A stretch of DNA of 64,000 bases from Nematostella vectensis (Eukaryota > Cnidaria > Anthozoa > Actiniaria > Edwardsiidae). The notes beneath the pieces were generated by a model, which worked only from the letters and a program-made list of their open reading frames with translations, had not been told where the DNA came from and searched no databases. The position numbers were made by a program, and so were the translations under genes. The DNA lies in assembly GCF_932526225.1 (NCBI RefSeq), contig NC_064041.1, positions 14,354,951 to 14,418,950 on the forward strand, given 5' to 3'. Shown here piece after piece: positions 11,855 to 24,800 of this stretch (within the stretch, counting starts at the first letter, position 1; the number at the start of each line of letters is the position of its first letter).

Positions 11855-12874
11855 CTATAGTGATTTTCGACGTACGGTGTTCCCTAATACTTCTATGTCA
11901 CTGAGTTTTCGCGGGGATACTGGGGACATGTGTTCCTGGCTGTTCTGAGGACTCAATGTCCGTGAATTAAATTCGGGGTGTAATGGTACTTTAATATGTC
12001 GGATGACGGCCGCCACTTTATTCCTAGGGACCGGGGTCGTTTGTATCGTCCTCCCTACGACTATCGCCACATTAATCACAAATTCATGTATCGGGGAATA
12101 GTTTCCCACGGCCTCTAGTAACTCTTTCTGGTATTTCGAATGCACTCCGGCGTTTTTGATTTCCCGCATAGATGAATAACTCGGCGTGTTTCGGCGGTCG
12201 TTGAAAAACTCTGTACCGGATTTTACAAATAGTTCAGCTGATGTAGGCGACAAAAAGATTAGCATCAAAGCGCCACGGCCCTTTCTTGTGTAATTCTTTC
12301 TTGTGATTTCACTCAAGAAAAAATGTACCTTTGGCGAAGTCTGACAGAGGTTTAGAATCTCGACCATTTGACACTCGATGTTGCCGTACTGACAGTCAAG
12401 CCGGTGTTCTGGCCAATGAAGTATACGGCATTCGGGCGAACAATAATGAGTAAAGCAAGCCTTGCACGACTTAAACGTCAATTCCACTATCCCCAAGAGC
12501 TCCTCTTTCTTCTGACAATGCGGATTCTCACAGGTGAAAACCTTTTTCTCCATTAGCCTGGGCGGCTTTGGGGGAATGACGCGAGGTGGCTTAGGCGGCG
12601 GTGACTTGGTTGTATGCCGTCGTGGAAGCGTACTTGATTTCGATTCCCCTTCGTTCGTATGCTCATTCGCGTTCACATCCAAATTCAAAGAATGCAACCT
12701 ATGTAGCCTACCTCCCTTGGGCTTCGTGTAGCCCGCAATGAAACCATTTTGTTCGCCTGTGTCCATGAATTTGGGTTTGATGATTTTGGTCGGGGAAATG
12801 GGCAATATATCTGTGTAGTCGGGCGTCCGTCTTGCGTTGCGTTTGCTCGAGTTCTTCCCTACGCATAAGTACAT
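11855..12874 (-). CDS. MYND-type zinc-finger protein, intronless; possibly AJM1-like
   Basis: A single uninterrupted 339-residue frame starts at an ATG at 12874 with an in-frame TAA ten codons upstream. Residues 92–106 are proline-rich with two PxxP motifs (PPPKPPRV, PPKPPRL), typical SH3 ligands. Residues 115–161 form a MYND-like finger: C115-x4-C120, C137-xx-C140, C145-x3-C149, H153, H157, C161, with the classic YCSPECRILHWPEH core. A folded region follows to about residue 300 (RGRGALMLIFLSP, HEFVINVAIVVGR), then a Ser/Pro tail. The finger plus following domain reminds me of the C-terminal region of apical-junction protein AJM1 from memory; I could not verify this. Lack of introns may mean an old retrocopy or simply a compact gene. 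Confidence 0.75.
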   Translation of the reverse strand: MYLCVGKNSSKRNARRTPDYTDILPISPTKIIKPKFMDTGEQNGFIAGYTKPKGGRLHRLHSLNLDVNANEHTNEGESKSSTLPRRHTTKSPPPKPPRVIPPKPPRLMEKKVFTCENPHCQKKEELLGIVELTFKSCKACFTHYCSPECRILHWPEHRLDCQYGNIECQMVEILNLCQTSPKVHFFLSEITRKNYTRKGRGALMLIFLSPTSAELFVKSGTEFFNDRRNTPSYSSMREIKNAGVHSKYQKELLEAVGNYSPIHEFVINVAIVVGRTIQTTPVPRNKVAAVIRHIKVPLHPEFNSRTLSPQNSQEHMSPVSPRKLSDIEVLGNTVRRKSL

Positions 12875-13410
12875 GTTAAATAGCTCAGGCAGAGTCGAGC
12901 CCGGTTAAGAAGTTAGAATCGAATGCAGGGGTTTCCTTCAAGACCAAACACCGAATCAAAAATTTCATTAGTCTCGCGAGACATCTAGACAGCTGTTGTG
13001 GGGTACGCCAGATATCGTCGTTAGCGGGTGTCAATCAAGGGTTAGAAGTCCGCACGCTTCGTCACACAACCACACTAGACAACAGCGTGAAGGAAAACCA
13101 AGAATGGAATCACATGGAGTGGAACACGGAATGCACTTAAAGTTATACCAAGAACATACCCTTGAAAAACGTGTTGTGAAATGCGAAGAATCTGCGTATG
13201 ACAATAGCTGAGTAGTATTGGATAGTCCGTTCCCATTGAAAAATAGAATGGTTTTGGATCGAGAATTTGGACGATCGACTGCTGGGTTCAAGTAAGCCTA
13301 TGGTGTGATGTCAACAAAATCCGATTACAATCACAATAACAAATGTCATTGTCTGGCGAGTCATTTATTACCTCAAGCGACGCAATGCACGTCGAAATAA
13401 CATCATTCGT
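12875..13410. other. Upstream region of the MYND gene
   Basis: This contains the presumed 5' UTR and promoter of the minus-strand MYND gene. No specific element is identifiable, and short frames here do not resemble protein domains. Confidence 0.4.
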
Positions 13411-13635
13411 GACACTGGGATAGCGGCCGCCCCGGAACCGCGCCAAGTTGGCTCCTTATAAAATGTTTTTTTTTTTTTCAGTAAAAGGACTATGGGAAAA
13501 TGAAAATGACTAAGAAAGCTGCGTATGCCACACAGTGATAGCGGCAGCCCCGAAAACGCGCCAAATTGGCTGCTTGAAATATGTTGTTTTTTACAAGAAA
13601 AAGAACCTGGGAAAAGGAATAAAGTTAAATAAAAC
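13411..13635. repeat. Two diverged tandem copies, period about 118 bp
   Basis: TAGCGGCCGCCCCGGAACCG followed by CGCCAAGTTGGCTCC at 13421 recurs as TAGCGGCAGCCCCGAAAACG followed by CGCCAAATTGGCTGC at 13539. The rest of the unit, including the T run and the GGGAAAA segment, is also shared. Confidence 0.75.
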
Positions 13636-13685
13636 TATGTATGTATGTCACGCATTGAATACATGAATTATTTCCCCAAGTCATT

Positions 13686-13687
<2 letters not shown>

Positions 13688-13775
<88 letters not shown>
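13688..13775. repeat. (TA)n microsatellite, 44 repeats
   Basis: Uninterrupted TA dinucleotides over 88 bp, self-complementary and able to extrude as a cruciform. Confidence 0.97.
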
Positions 13776-13776
<1 letters not shown>

Positions 13777-14867
13777 TGCAGCAAAAAAAAAAAATAGTAA
13801 TAATTAGAGGATGTCTGCAAGAAGATATCATTTAACTGTAAGCGGACAGTAAACAAAGTTTTTGCTTTTAGTTCGTCAGATATATTTTCTTTCATTCCAT
13901 CAAAGAACCGCTTTACTCTTAACCTTGGCCAATCCAGAATTTCCATTCGTAGCCAAATAGTTTAGCAAACAATTAGCGGAATTCCCTGGGGGGAGAGGGT
14001 GGGTCAAGTATTTGTCACCCCTGTAATCACGTAGAATGGCTGCGTGTGATTACTAATAACACGTACTCCATATAACAGTCTGTTAGCTCCTGTTTGTTTG
14101 ATAAACGGTCAATAACCTTGCACTATGGACCGCGGATATTTCTAGACGTGTATTCCCATACATAAACAAGCTTGCTCCTTGTTTGTTTAATACATTCTTT
14201 TATCATGGATGTTGATAAAGCACGTAGAAGCAGTATCAATTAACTTGATTTGGTCTAAATTGACAGACACGGCCATGCTATGACCTTCCTGTTCCATCAT
14301 CGTATATCTATGCCACGCGACGCCAAACGGGCTCCCTGTAATTCTTCCTGTTTCATGAGTGAGTAGGCGAAACTTTTGTCTGAGTCATAACCGCATCCTT
14401 TCAAAAACCGCGTCCGCGACAAGCGAAAACACCCGAAAAATCATCTCATGTCTTTGAGATTTTCTTTAGAGATTCTTTATATTGTGACACGCGCTTCGCC
14501 TCCTCCCTCCCCCCCCCCCCCCCCCCTGGCTACGGGCCTGGAAAGTGTTTTGCATTCTATTTATTGGCCTCTATTTCACAAAACCATCAAGGTGGCCACA
14601 AAGGGTGAAGCGCCTGCGTAGCACTGGAAACTACAACCCGACGTTCGTGTCATAGATCTTTTACTTTCCAAAATAATTTAAATCAACAAACCTTTTTCTT
14701 CCTAAAACAAAACAGCTCTATTATATTGCTAAAAATACCGTTATCCTAAAATATAAATCAGATATTTCAATACACTTTTTCCATAAGAACTGAGTGGCGG
14801 TTCCAGGATTTCAATACGGGGGGGGGGGGGGGGTGGATAATGGCCGGTTAGACGGCTCGCTATATAA
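13776..14867. other. Intergenic with poly-C and poly-G tracts
   Basis: No coding exon recognised. A C tract lies at 14509–14526 and a G tract at 14818–14833; otherwise the sequence appears unique. Confidence 0.5.
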
Positions 14868-17800
14868 GGCGGGGGTCTACCTGAAACTCACTACAGACAT
14901 CAAAAAAAATTTTTTTCGATAAATATCATATTCGGCTATTCCTTTACCGATTCAATGTTGTCTTACAACTGTCCTGACTCTTTTTCGGTAAGCCCGAGCG
15001 CTTTTAAAAAGTTGTGTCAAGTTTGAAGATCACGTTGCCATGGCAACGATTACTGCTTCTTTTGAATTCGGCGCATTTTTTCTACTCCAATGGGGCCCAA
15101 TCGCCATACAAACCTCCTCAAATCTCTTTGAAACAACTGTCCAGCGGTTGACAGCAAAATACACAACTATTATGGGATATACATGTGCAAAATCCAGCAA
15201 AACTTCTAAACTTATCGAACCGCGATCCTCAAAGCTATATACAACTCATATCAACTCTTTAAAAGACCTTGAAAAATAATGGTCGGAGAAAAAGACTCAT
15301 CGACGTACCGAAAGAAAAGAAAACGCGTGTTTTACGGCAGCAAAAACAGGAGCTGAACCGCTCAGACAGAGATGAAAGCTCTCAAACAACTCGTGGCCTC
15401 GACGAAGAACCAGGACCCTCACACTCTCGATCGGCAGATTATACTCCAGATCACAGTGAACAAGCTCCAGCAAGTGCTTCTAGAAAGAAGATTAGCGACC
15501 ATGGCTACAATGAAAGCTTTGACGGAGAGTTTTCTTCGGACGATCAAAGCCTTTCAGAATTTGACTCAGACCACGAGGAGGAATCTGGTGATGATGCTGA
15601 AGCCTGCGAATATCGAGCCGTGGACTTGGGATGCCTCTCTTCCTATCTTTTCGATGTTCATAGATGCGAAGAAGGTGAGTATTTTGAAAAATAACATCAT
15701 ATTGTTTTCGCTGATAAGCTCAATATAGTGATTTAGTTTATATGATTGGTCTCAGATTTGGAAATTACTATATACACAGAATACGTGACCTTATGATTTC
15801 TTGAACTCAGCGGGACTGTAAGACTCATATTATAAGTAACAATTATTCTGTTTGAATCAATGGCTGATTCATTAGCTAGCGATTCTAAGTGTTTGTTTTA
15901 TTGCAGGTAAACTTGAAATAAAAGAAACTACTTTAGCAAGGGCAGGGCTGAAATCCTCTTTCGAGGTTAAGTGCAGTTCCTGTCATGAAACTGAAACTCT
16001 GACAACATCAAGTCAAATCCACAGAAGAGGCAAGTCTTTCGATGTCAACCGGCGAGTAGTGTACCACTCCCTGGAAAGTGGAAATGGATATGAGGGACTT
16101 GCTTCATTTTGCAGAGTCATGAATATGCGATGCGTTAGCAAAGCAGCATATTACAATGCTCAGGAAGAGGAGGGAAGACGTGAAATGTGTTCGGCCGCAA
16201 AAAGACTGTGTCAGAAGCTGATAGGAGATGATGGCAAGGAGTTTGAGCTTCTTGACGTGGCTGTCAGTTTTGATGGAACCTGGGCCAAGAGAGGCTTCAC
16301 ATCACTCACTGGAGTGGTTTTTGCTATTTCTATAGACACTGGAGAGGTCCTAGACTACCATGTCCTCTCCAAACAATGCCAGACATGTACCATAAACAGA
16401 GGCAAAATTTCTGATGATGGAGAGTTTGAGGATTGGAGACTAGAACATGTGGCTTCAGGTGCATGTGTCTCCTGCCATGGAGGCAGAGGGTGCTGTTGTG
16501 CTCTGGAGTAGATCCATAGAACGCCACCACATGAGGTACAAGTGGATGATTTGCGATGGGGACAGTAAATCACAAAACTCTGTCCAAGAGATCTACGATG
16601 AATGTATGGTGGAAAAATTAGACTGTGTGGGGCACGTGCAAAAAAGGATGGGAAGGCGGTTGCTCCAGTTGAAGAGTAGGAGAAAAGGGAAGCTAGATGA
16701 TGGCCATACGATTGGTGGCCGTGGCCGCCTCACAGAGGCCAAGATAAAAAACTCCAAAAGGAGTATGGTCTGGCAATTCGCCAGAACACCGTGCAAGATA
16801 CTAATCCCACAGAAAGAGATATTGATGTGGCAGTATATGCGATGAAAAAGAATATAATCGCATCTCTACACCACAATATTGGGATGCCGGATCTTAAAAA
16901 ACAGCATCAATACTGCCCAAAAGGAGCAAATTCCTGGTGTAAGTTCCAACAGGACGAAGCCACCGGTACCTCCAGTTACGACTCAGCAGACTGCTTACCT
17001 GAGGTTTTTCTAGAGGTACTGCGGCCAGTATACATGAGCTTGAGTGAGACTGATTTACTGAAGAGATGTGTTCGTGGAAAGACACAGAACCCTAACGAAT
17101 GTATTAATTCGTTGGTTTGGGCCCGATGCCCAAAACACAAGCACCATGGCCCAAAGGTGGTGCGATTTGCAGAAGCATCTGCTGTCTGCCATTTTCATGG
17201 GGGGGGCTGCTAGTAGGGAGAAAGTGATGGAGAGTCTTTTGATCCCTGCTGGCAGCCATACAAAGCAGGGATCCCTTCTTAAGGACAGAAAGCGGGTGCA
17301 GAAAGCAGACAGGCAAGTGTCTGAAAAGGCAAAGAAGAAAAGACAGGCCACCCAGATGCGCAGAGTATGCAGGGAGGAGGCTCCAAGGAGTGCTGAGGGT
17401 GTTACTTACGAGTCTGGAGCCTTTTAGCTAAAATATTTTCAAGAACATTGCTTATATGATAAGAAACAGCGTTTTTGTGATTATTGTCAAATTTAAAGGC
17501 ATTTTCCCGAATTTTTGCTTTTCGGGCTTCAAGAAAAGATATCTCTTCAAGAATTTGTTCAATTGACCTCAAACTTTCAGCATTGATAGATATAACTGAG
17601 GTGATTAAAATGAGTTGAGGGATTTCCTCTTTAATTTTTTAAAAGAAAGTTATGGACTGATGAGGTCAATTTTCCTATTATGCAAATTTAAATGACTTCT
17701 ATTGGCTTATTTTTTGGAAATCCAAAATTTCCTCAACTCATTTTAATTATTAGTGTTCTAGCAATAGTACAATGAAGAAAAATCGAAATTCCATTCAATC

Positions 17801-18036
17801 TGCAAGGAGTTATTTTTTCTTAAATAAAAACTCTCCTTACTCAGCATGTGTCTTTTTGGAAGCCTGGTATCAAATTACATTGTCATATTTCACGGAATAA
17901 AATATAAAATCAGAATCGTCATCTCATAACCTTTCCAATGATATATGGTTTGCTATAGTTATGATGAAAACTTTGACAGTTGTGTTTTTTTTTGCAACAC
18001 CACTCAATTTGCTATGAGTTCAGGTAGACCCCCGCC
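14868..18036 (+). mobile_element. Mutator-like (MULE) DNA transposon, degenerate
   Basis: The left end GGCGGGGGTCTACCTGAA at 14868 is repeated exactly as an inverted copy ending at 18036 (TTCAGGTAGACCCCCGCC). Similarity fades after 18 bp. Between them lies a two-exon transposase gene in plus orientation. The span is 3169 bp. I could not identify a target-site duplication: left flank TATATAA and right flank TACTGATC do not match. An internal inverted repeat (about 17601–17623 and 17735–17757; AAAATGAGTTGAGG) sits 3' of the gene. Confidence 0.85.
15279..17427 (+). pseudogene. Mutator-like transposase, frameshifted
   Basis: Exon 1 ends CGAAGAAG|GTGAGT (15674) and exon 2 begins TTGCAG|GTAAACTT (15907), reading CEEGKLEIKETT across the junction. 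Recognisable parts are CSSCHETETL (zinc-like pair), YHSLESGNGYEGLASFCR, DVAVSFDGTWAKRGFTSLTG (first catalytic Asp region), YKWMICDGDSK, GHVQKRMG, ESWC-like NSWCKFQQDEATG, CPKHKHHG and a C-terminal EGVTYESGAF. These match the cnidarian Mutator family. The frame shifts at least three times: about 16465–16490, about 16750–16756, and in a run of eight Gs at 17199–17206. A fourth shift near 15345 is likely if the ATG at 15279 (MVGEKDSSTYRKKRKRVF) is the true start. It cannot make an intact transposase. Confidence 0.88.
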
Positions 18037-18824
18037 TACTGATCAAGTGGTTCTTGGTAGGTCGCTACATAGATCATACAATACTTCATGATGAATTGGA
18101 TTTGTCGCGTCAGCAAAGTCAAGCAGGCGAAGGAAATTGGACAGTATCTCTCCTCCCTTGGACATTTATTCTCTAAAAACAAAGTGACTTTTATTTATTT
18201 TTTTACTCCAAAAAAGAGGGTGTAGTCGGGTCGCTTAGCGCACAAAAATAAAAAAGAGCTCAATCTATACACAGCTCCCATCCTTCTATGTAAACCGGCC
18301 CAGTCTCAACTGAAATTTAAACGTTCTTATACAAAAAAAAGTATCCAAAATGGTCCCAATGAATTTGAAATTGCTTCATACTCGCAATATTACGGCAGAA
18401 TGTCCGAAATTTTGACAGTTTACTGGTCAGTTTCGGACCTTGCTATGCCGTCAACACAGGGTACCCGTGTTTATGCTACCGCTGTACCGAACCGAAGGCT
18501 CAGTGCGTTGCTAACGTTTCGCGTCTACCCTTTTCTCGAGCGACAAGAGCGTGTCGGAATTTAAGTAAATACAGCTCGCAGTCGCCTGCAGCAAAAACTC
18601 CAACAAACGAAGGAGAAAATTTGCAGGCCAAACAGGGCATTGTAGTTGTAAAAACTCTAAAATTGAATTTGGAACATACTTTTCGAACTCTGATTTTTGA
18701 CTCGGAGAAGAGAAATCATAGAGATGAAAGGTCCCAAACGAAAACTTGAAGTATTATTCAACTGATGTTTAGCAAGAAGAGCTCCCAGGACACAACACGC
18801 TAGATCAAATCACTGTTAATTACC
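18037..18824. promoter_or_regulatory. Upstream region of the Ig/FN3 receptor gene
   Basis: The interval lies between the MULE right end and the receptor start codon. It should contain promoter and 5' UTR, but no motif can be fixed. The transposon ends less than 800 bp before the ATG. Confidence 0.4.
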
Positions 18825-18894
18825 ATGAATCATCGAGTATTTGTAGCAAGTCTGATGATATCCGCAGTTCTACCATTCGCGACGGCAACTTTGA
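18825..18894 (+). CDS. Receptor exon 1: signal peptide
   Basis: ATG at 18825 encodes MNHRVFVASLMISAVLPFAT, a hydrophobic secretory signal, and ends TTTGA|GTAAGT in phase 1. Confidence 0.85.
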
Positions 18895-21800
18895 GTAAGT
18901 ATAGCTTTTGCATATTTTAACGTGTATTTGTTTATAAGTCTGCCTGTTGGATCATTTGATTCCTGTGTGTATTACAATTGCAATGCTGAGATCAAATCCT
19001 TTCTATGCGTTTTACTTTTTATTTATTTTTTATTGGACATTCTAATAATATTTTCGATTAATTTCTTACGGCATCACATTGGATTCTTTTAGTAAGCACT
19101 CCAATGGCTTTATGCACTGAAATGGCTTCCACAAGGCCAACAACAAACGTATTCGAATTTTGCTTGAACACGATGTAAAAAAAAAAAAACTAAAGTCTAA
19201 GTCTTCAAAGTCTTATCTTGCCCAATAATAGTTCACATGTTAAGGATGTATAACTATCTATCAATTTTCGATACATTTTTTTTAACAAACGCTATTTTTC
19301 TGAAACTCCATTGACAAACTGTGTGACAAACCTGTTTTTAGCCTTTCTTGTGAGGTTTAAAATGTTTGTGTTATACAGGTTTATGTATGTGTACATATAT
19401 GTGTGTTTAGTTTAGAACTAATGCTGCCTGATGTATGTGTAAGACCATGGAGAAAGCCATTTTTGGCCAACTCCTGACTTTCTAAATGATTTAGTAACAT
19501 TGGACTAAAGTCTCTATAAATATTAACAGTTATATAACTGATTATATTTTTTTTCTTCACTTATCCAGCTTTCACAGTCCAACCTGCCGATGCTGTTGTT
19601 GTAGTTGGACAGTCCCTAATGCTTAACTGTCAAGCGACAGACAGCACTGGTACGCCAGTTACCATTAACTGGAAGAAGGGCTCTGATTGGCTGGTGGACC
19701 CAACAAACAAGCCATGGCGTCAACTGCGTAATAACTCACTCTACTACACTAGCATTGCGGCTCAGGATGTTGGCGAATTTTTGTGTGGAGCAGTGTCTGG
19801 TGGGAGTGCTATAATATACAGCAGAACAGTAACAGTGGAGCTAGCTTGTGAGTAGTGGCTCTCTACTAGTTTTCAAGGGGGGCTCAAACCCAATTAATCG
19901 GGGGGAGGGGGATAAGAAATGGAGCTAAAATCCAAACAAATACCTCACTCACCTTTCAGGATCATGCACCCAACACCCCACCCCCCTCCCCACCCCTCCC
20001 TTTTGAGAAATTCGGAACCCAGTTCTGTTTATGTGATCCTTTTTGATGACTACGTCAGTTTGATCACAATGGGAGGGGGGGGGGTACAGACAGGGTGAGG
20101 AGAATTTACTTTTTGAAGAATGCCAACTAGCCACCCCTTTGCTGTACATTTGAAAATCCCATGGTCTATTGAAAAGAAAACTCCCAAATAAAATTTGAAG
20201 TCCAATATTTCAGTACTGAATTAGCCAATGGAAGTGCATGCTTTGTCAGACTCTGTATTTTGCAGGATTGTAAAATTGTGCCTTCTCCAATCACACTGCT
20301 ATTGGTGATCTTGGAACTTTTTCTTGAGTTTTGCTCTTTGTATAATGCTTTTTGGAGTGTTCAATCAATCAATTGAGATTTTAAACATAGAAGCTTTCTT
20401 TAACTAATGGCTTGTGCCATAAGTCAGTCTGACATATGCAGAAACAACGAACACTCCCAAAGGCAAGAGGAGTTGCATGTTCTTTCTCTTCTTCTGCATC
20501 TCATGTAATTTACGTATGTCTCTCTGTAATATTTGCTCTCTCTTTTCAGCTATAAGCTCTATATTTGTATCAAACCCCAACAACAGGACAAAAAGAGTTG
20601 GAGATGCTGATACACATTTTGCCTGTGTGACTGGGATAAGCAAGCCATTTGCTTCAGTTTATTGGGAAAAAGATGGAGTAAAACTGACGGAATATCCGAC
20701 AACCTCAATGCTGATTCCTACTGATAACCCATCATGGACTTCAGCGAGTATTTCAGTGCGGAACATAACACTGAAGAGTGCAGGTTTCTACCGGTGTGTG
20801 GCCGTGAATCCAATGCTGCCCAACCTGCCTCAAATAAGTCAACCTGCTTACCTTCAAGTTTTACGTAAGTATCAGTACTTTTAATAAACCAACCTTACTG
20901 TCCAGGTATATCCAGGTACATACATAGGTAGGGGGTTGAAGGATTCAGAAGAACCAGCCCACGGGACTGGATGGTCTGCTAAAATCAAAGAAATTCGAGA
21001 AACATTGTGAACTTGTAAGCATAGCTGTCAACCTCGCTTTAGGATAAATCTTGAGAAAATACAGTAAATGTATCAGAAGTACCAAGATAACTAATACAGG
21101 AGAATACAGTAAATGTATGGATATTTTCAAGAAAATTAGGCTTGAGAAAAGGTTCAAAATCTTGAGACTACCGCCTATTGCAGGAGAGTTGACAGCTATG
21201 TGGAAGGGGTATCATCTGAGGGAAAATGGTCTTCTAAAGGCCAAATGAATAAAGCACTTCAGTTTTTATGTACTATTTTTAAAGGTCACCCGATTTCATG
21301 AAAAATAAAACATTTGGAACCATGCATTCTTTATAAGGAGTTGATACTAGTCATTGAGTTGTATTATTTTGCATTGTTGTTGTTTTTTTTACAGCTGCTA
21401 TAGATGCACCACATTTCCAAGTTCATCCATCTAGCACCACCATCGCTGAACACCAGTCGGCAGCTCTTCAGTGCCATATACTTGGTGTACCAACACCCAG
21501 TGTTACCTGGGAATTCAATAGCAATGGACTGCTGGACAGTCCTGATCGATACCAACTGAGTAATGGGTCTTTGTATTTCAAGTCGGCTAACAGAACAATG
21601 GCTGGGGTCTATAAGTGCACCGGTACTAACAGTGTTGGCTCAGTTTCAAGTTCACCTGTATTTGTGGGTGTTGCATGTAAGTATGCTTTATGAATTGCAT
21701 GTTTTTAATACCCTGGGTACCAGAACCTCTAGACTTCTCTCATCCGCGCCTATTTGCCTGAGCATTACTGGGCAAGAGAAGTCTTGAGGCTCTGGTATCC

Positions 21801-24800
21801 TGGCTATGTTTTAAAGGCCCTTCTCAAAATCAGGAAAAGCTGTGCTGTCCCTCAGAACTTTCCATTTTAGGTTTAAAGCAGTGCTAAAATCAAACCCTGG
21901 AGCAACTGTTAACTGAGAACTAATTTTTTTAGTTGCCTTCTATTACTGAGAAATGTCTTTGTTCAGAGCTGTAGTAGAGGGTGGGGCATTTTAATGTTTC
22001 TGAATTTCCCTACTCTTCCCCTATGCTTTGCATTATGCTATGTTTTTCATGAAAAACATTTGAGAAATACAGGCTGCATAATAATTACCCATAATTACCC
22101 ATCTCTGATTATTTGTCTGGCAAAAACCGCACCCTGGCTGGTTCACATATAGATTCTTTCATGCACTAACAACAATAAATCTGTCTTTTCAGATTTTGAC
22201 TTTGTGTTTCACAAGCACCCCTCGAGCCAAAATGTGACGGAGGGTGCCCCTGTAAGTCTCGAGTGTGACCCCCCTAACAGCTACCCAATTGGGGTTACGA
22301 TCACTTGGTTCAGGAATTACCAGGCAGTCCAGTTAGGTTCTGGTATTACTGTTAGCAGCTCTGGTACACTAACATTTGCGGCAGCTAAAAAGGCGGATGA
22401 GGGGGAGTATTTCTGCAGTGGTGTCAACTCATACCTTAAGGCTTCACGTTCATCCAGTATCGCCCAACTCACAGTTTGGGGTAAGTAATTTCCTTCCAGT
22501 ATTTCATAAACATAGTTATATATCCTCACTGACATCGGTTAAGTTATTGGAGAGATCCACAGGCGCGTTCCCAGGATATATAGATAGATAGATACGTTTA
22601 ATTCACCCTTTTGCAGTGGAAACTGAATTACAGGGATTGCGCAATTACATTGATGACTATACAGTAAGACAATTAGCATATTTAACAGTCACGAAATTTG
22701 ACATTCTGCTAGTATAACATTGAATTACATTGAATGAGCGATCAGATCTTAATTCATAAGGGTGGAAAATAGGTGATCTTCTGCAATTTATTAGGTCTTA
22801 AAGCGGATTTTGGTTATTTAATGACTTAATAAACTTCGTTCAGAAGGCGTTTCTTCTGGCATCAAGTGACGGCAAATCAGCGGTTGCCAGGGCGACACTG
22901 TATTCTAGGACTGGCTGATGGGGAGTGCGCAGTCATAGGAATCATATGGAAAAAGCATAGTATTTGAAGATTCCTTAATAAGAAACGATACACATTTTTG
23001 AAGCCAAGGGTGGGGGGATGCGCGCGCACCCTGCGCCGCGCCTAATCCGTCAACGTTGCAGTAAAATTTGGAGACTGGATTTATGAGTAAGCCAGCAGCG
23101 GTTACCACCAAGGAGGTGAATTGGGCGTCCAAGTTGTGATAAACTGAGTACTGTGACCTCGGGGACTAGTCAATCAGCCCTCATATATGGCCTTTAATGC
23201 ATTTGTGCCAATAGGTGACCTGCGTGCGTATTGATTGGACTTTGTGCTGCTCCTATAAGTCACGTTATCAGTATAGTACGCATGATATGTGACGCCTTGA
23301 ACAGTTGGGTTAAAGGGCCATTAATATATTTATTGCCTCAGATATTTTTCTATTATTGAAAGAGGGAGGGGTGACTTAAAAACGGGGGGTCCGAAAAACA
23401 AAGGAGGGGCCTTTGATAGTCTCGACTGCTCGACCGTCGTAGATATAATAAGGTTAAGTGTTTTTTTAATTTTCTTGGGAAAAGACCATTGTACTTTTTT
23501 AATAATAAAATAGGAAGTTTTCGATTAAAAAAAATAATAAAATGACATAATATGAGTTCCTTTTCAGTCCGACCAACATTCTCTACGAAGCCACAAAACA
23601 CAACCGTCATTGAACATCAGTCCCTTCTACTAATCTGCGCAGCCACAGGCTACCCAATGCCAAGTGTATTATGGCTCAAAGACAACCAGGCTGTGGATAC
23701 AAATCACGTGACCTTGCATAGTAACGGGAGCCTGTCAATCACACGCGTTCTCTTTAGTGACAGGGGGAGTTACTCTTGCGTGGCTACTAACGTTGCTGGA
23801 AGCGCATCTTCAGTCGCTACACTAACTGTTCAAGGTCAGGCAAAATGGAAAATACAGTAACATCATAGTAGATTCTATTTAATACTAACCGATGGTTTTC
23901 TCCGTGTCCGCAGTTCCGCCCACCGTTTCCGGACGTCCCACCAACGCCACACGTATAGTGGGGGAGTCCCACACTGTCACGTGCCAATTCCAGGGCTCTC
24001 CCGCACCCCTAGTCACGTGGTTCTTCAAGAATGATACCGCTGACAAGACAGTGCCAAGTACGCTCAACTACGTCATCAACGGAGGGATCCTCACCATCAA
24101 GGCCGTGACGAAATCAGACGAAGGGACGTTTGTTTGTAAGGGAACTAACCCTGCTGGTGCTGCCGAAGCCTCGGCGTATCTGTACGTCAAGGGTGAGTCG
24201 ATGACGCCTCGGGACCTCAGGCCATTACAGACACGTGACTCGAAACTCGCGAAACTCGATGTTTCTGCCTCTGGTAGCCAGCTAGCTGACTCTTATTTTA
24301 GGTGGTTCGGTAATATTTTTATATATGGACAGTCGGGAACCCTGTTGCGCACAAGGGCACCTCTAAGACTTCGCGCGTCCGAAAACAACTTGTCTGGTTG
24401 AGCAGTCTCCTAGCTAGCGGTATTGTAATGTTTGGAGCAATTTTGTTCGTTTGCCACATGCAAGCATGCTACTAAGATCCGAATCCTTTACATGATAATA
24501 GGAATTATATAAAAAAAATCCGTAAATTTGAGTCCAATTTCACTCTAGTTCCCGTGTCCTTGGACGCTGGTCCAGTCAATGTCACAGTCAACGAAACATC
24601 AACAGCCTCGTTTGAGTGCCAAGCATCCGGGGACCCAACACCAACTGTCACGTGGTACAGAGGGCAGACAGCCCTTACTCATGGTGGCCGTTATGTGATT
24701 GGTCAAGGCACGTTGACTATTCTGCGAAGCAACCCATCTGACACTGGGGAATACCGCTGTAACGTGACTAACGGACTGGCGACTCACGTTGGCGTGGCGC

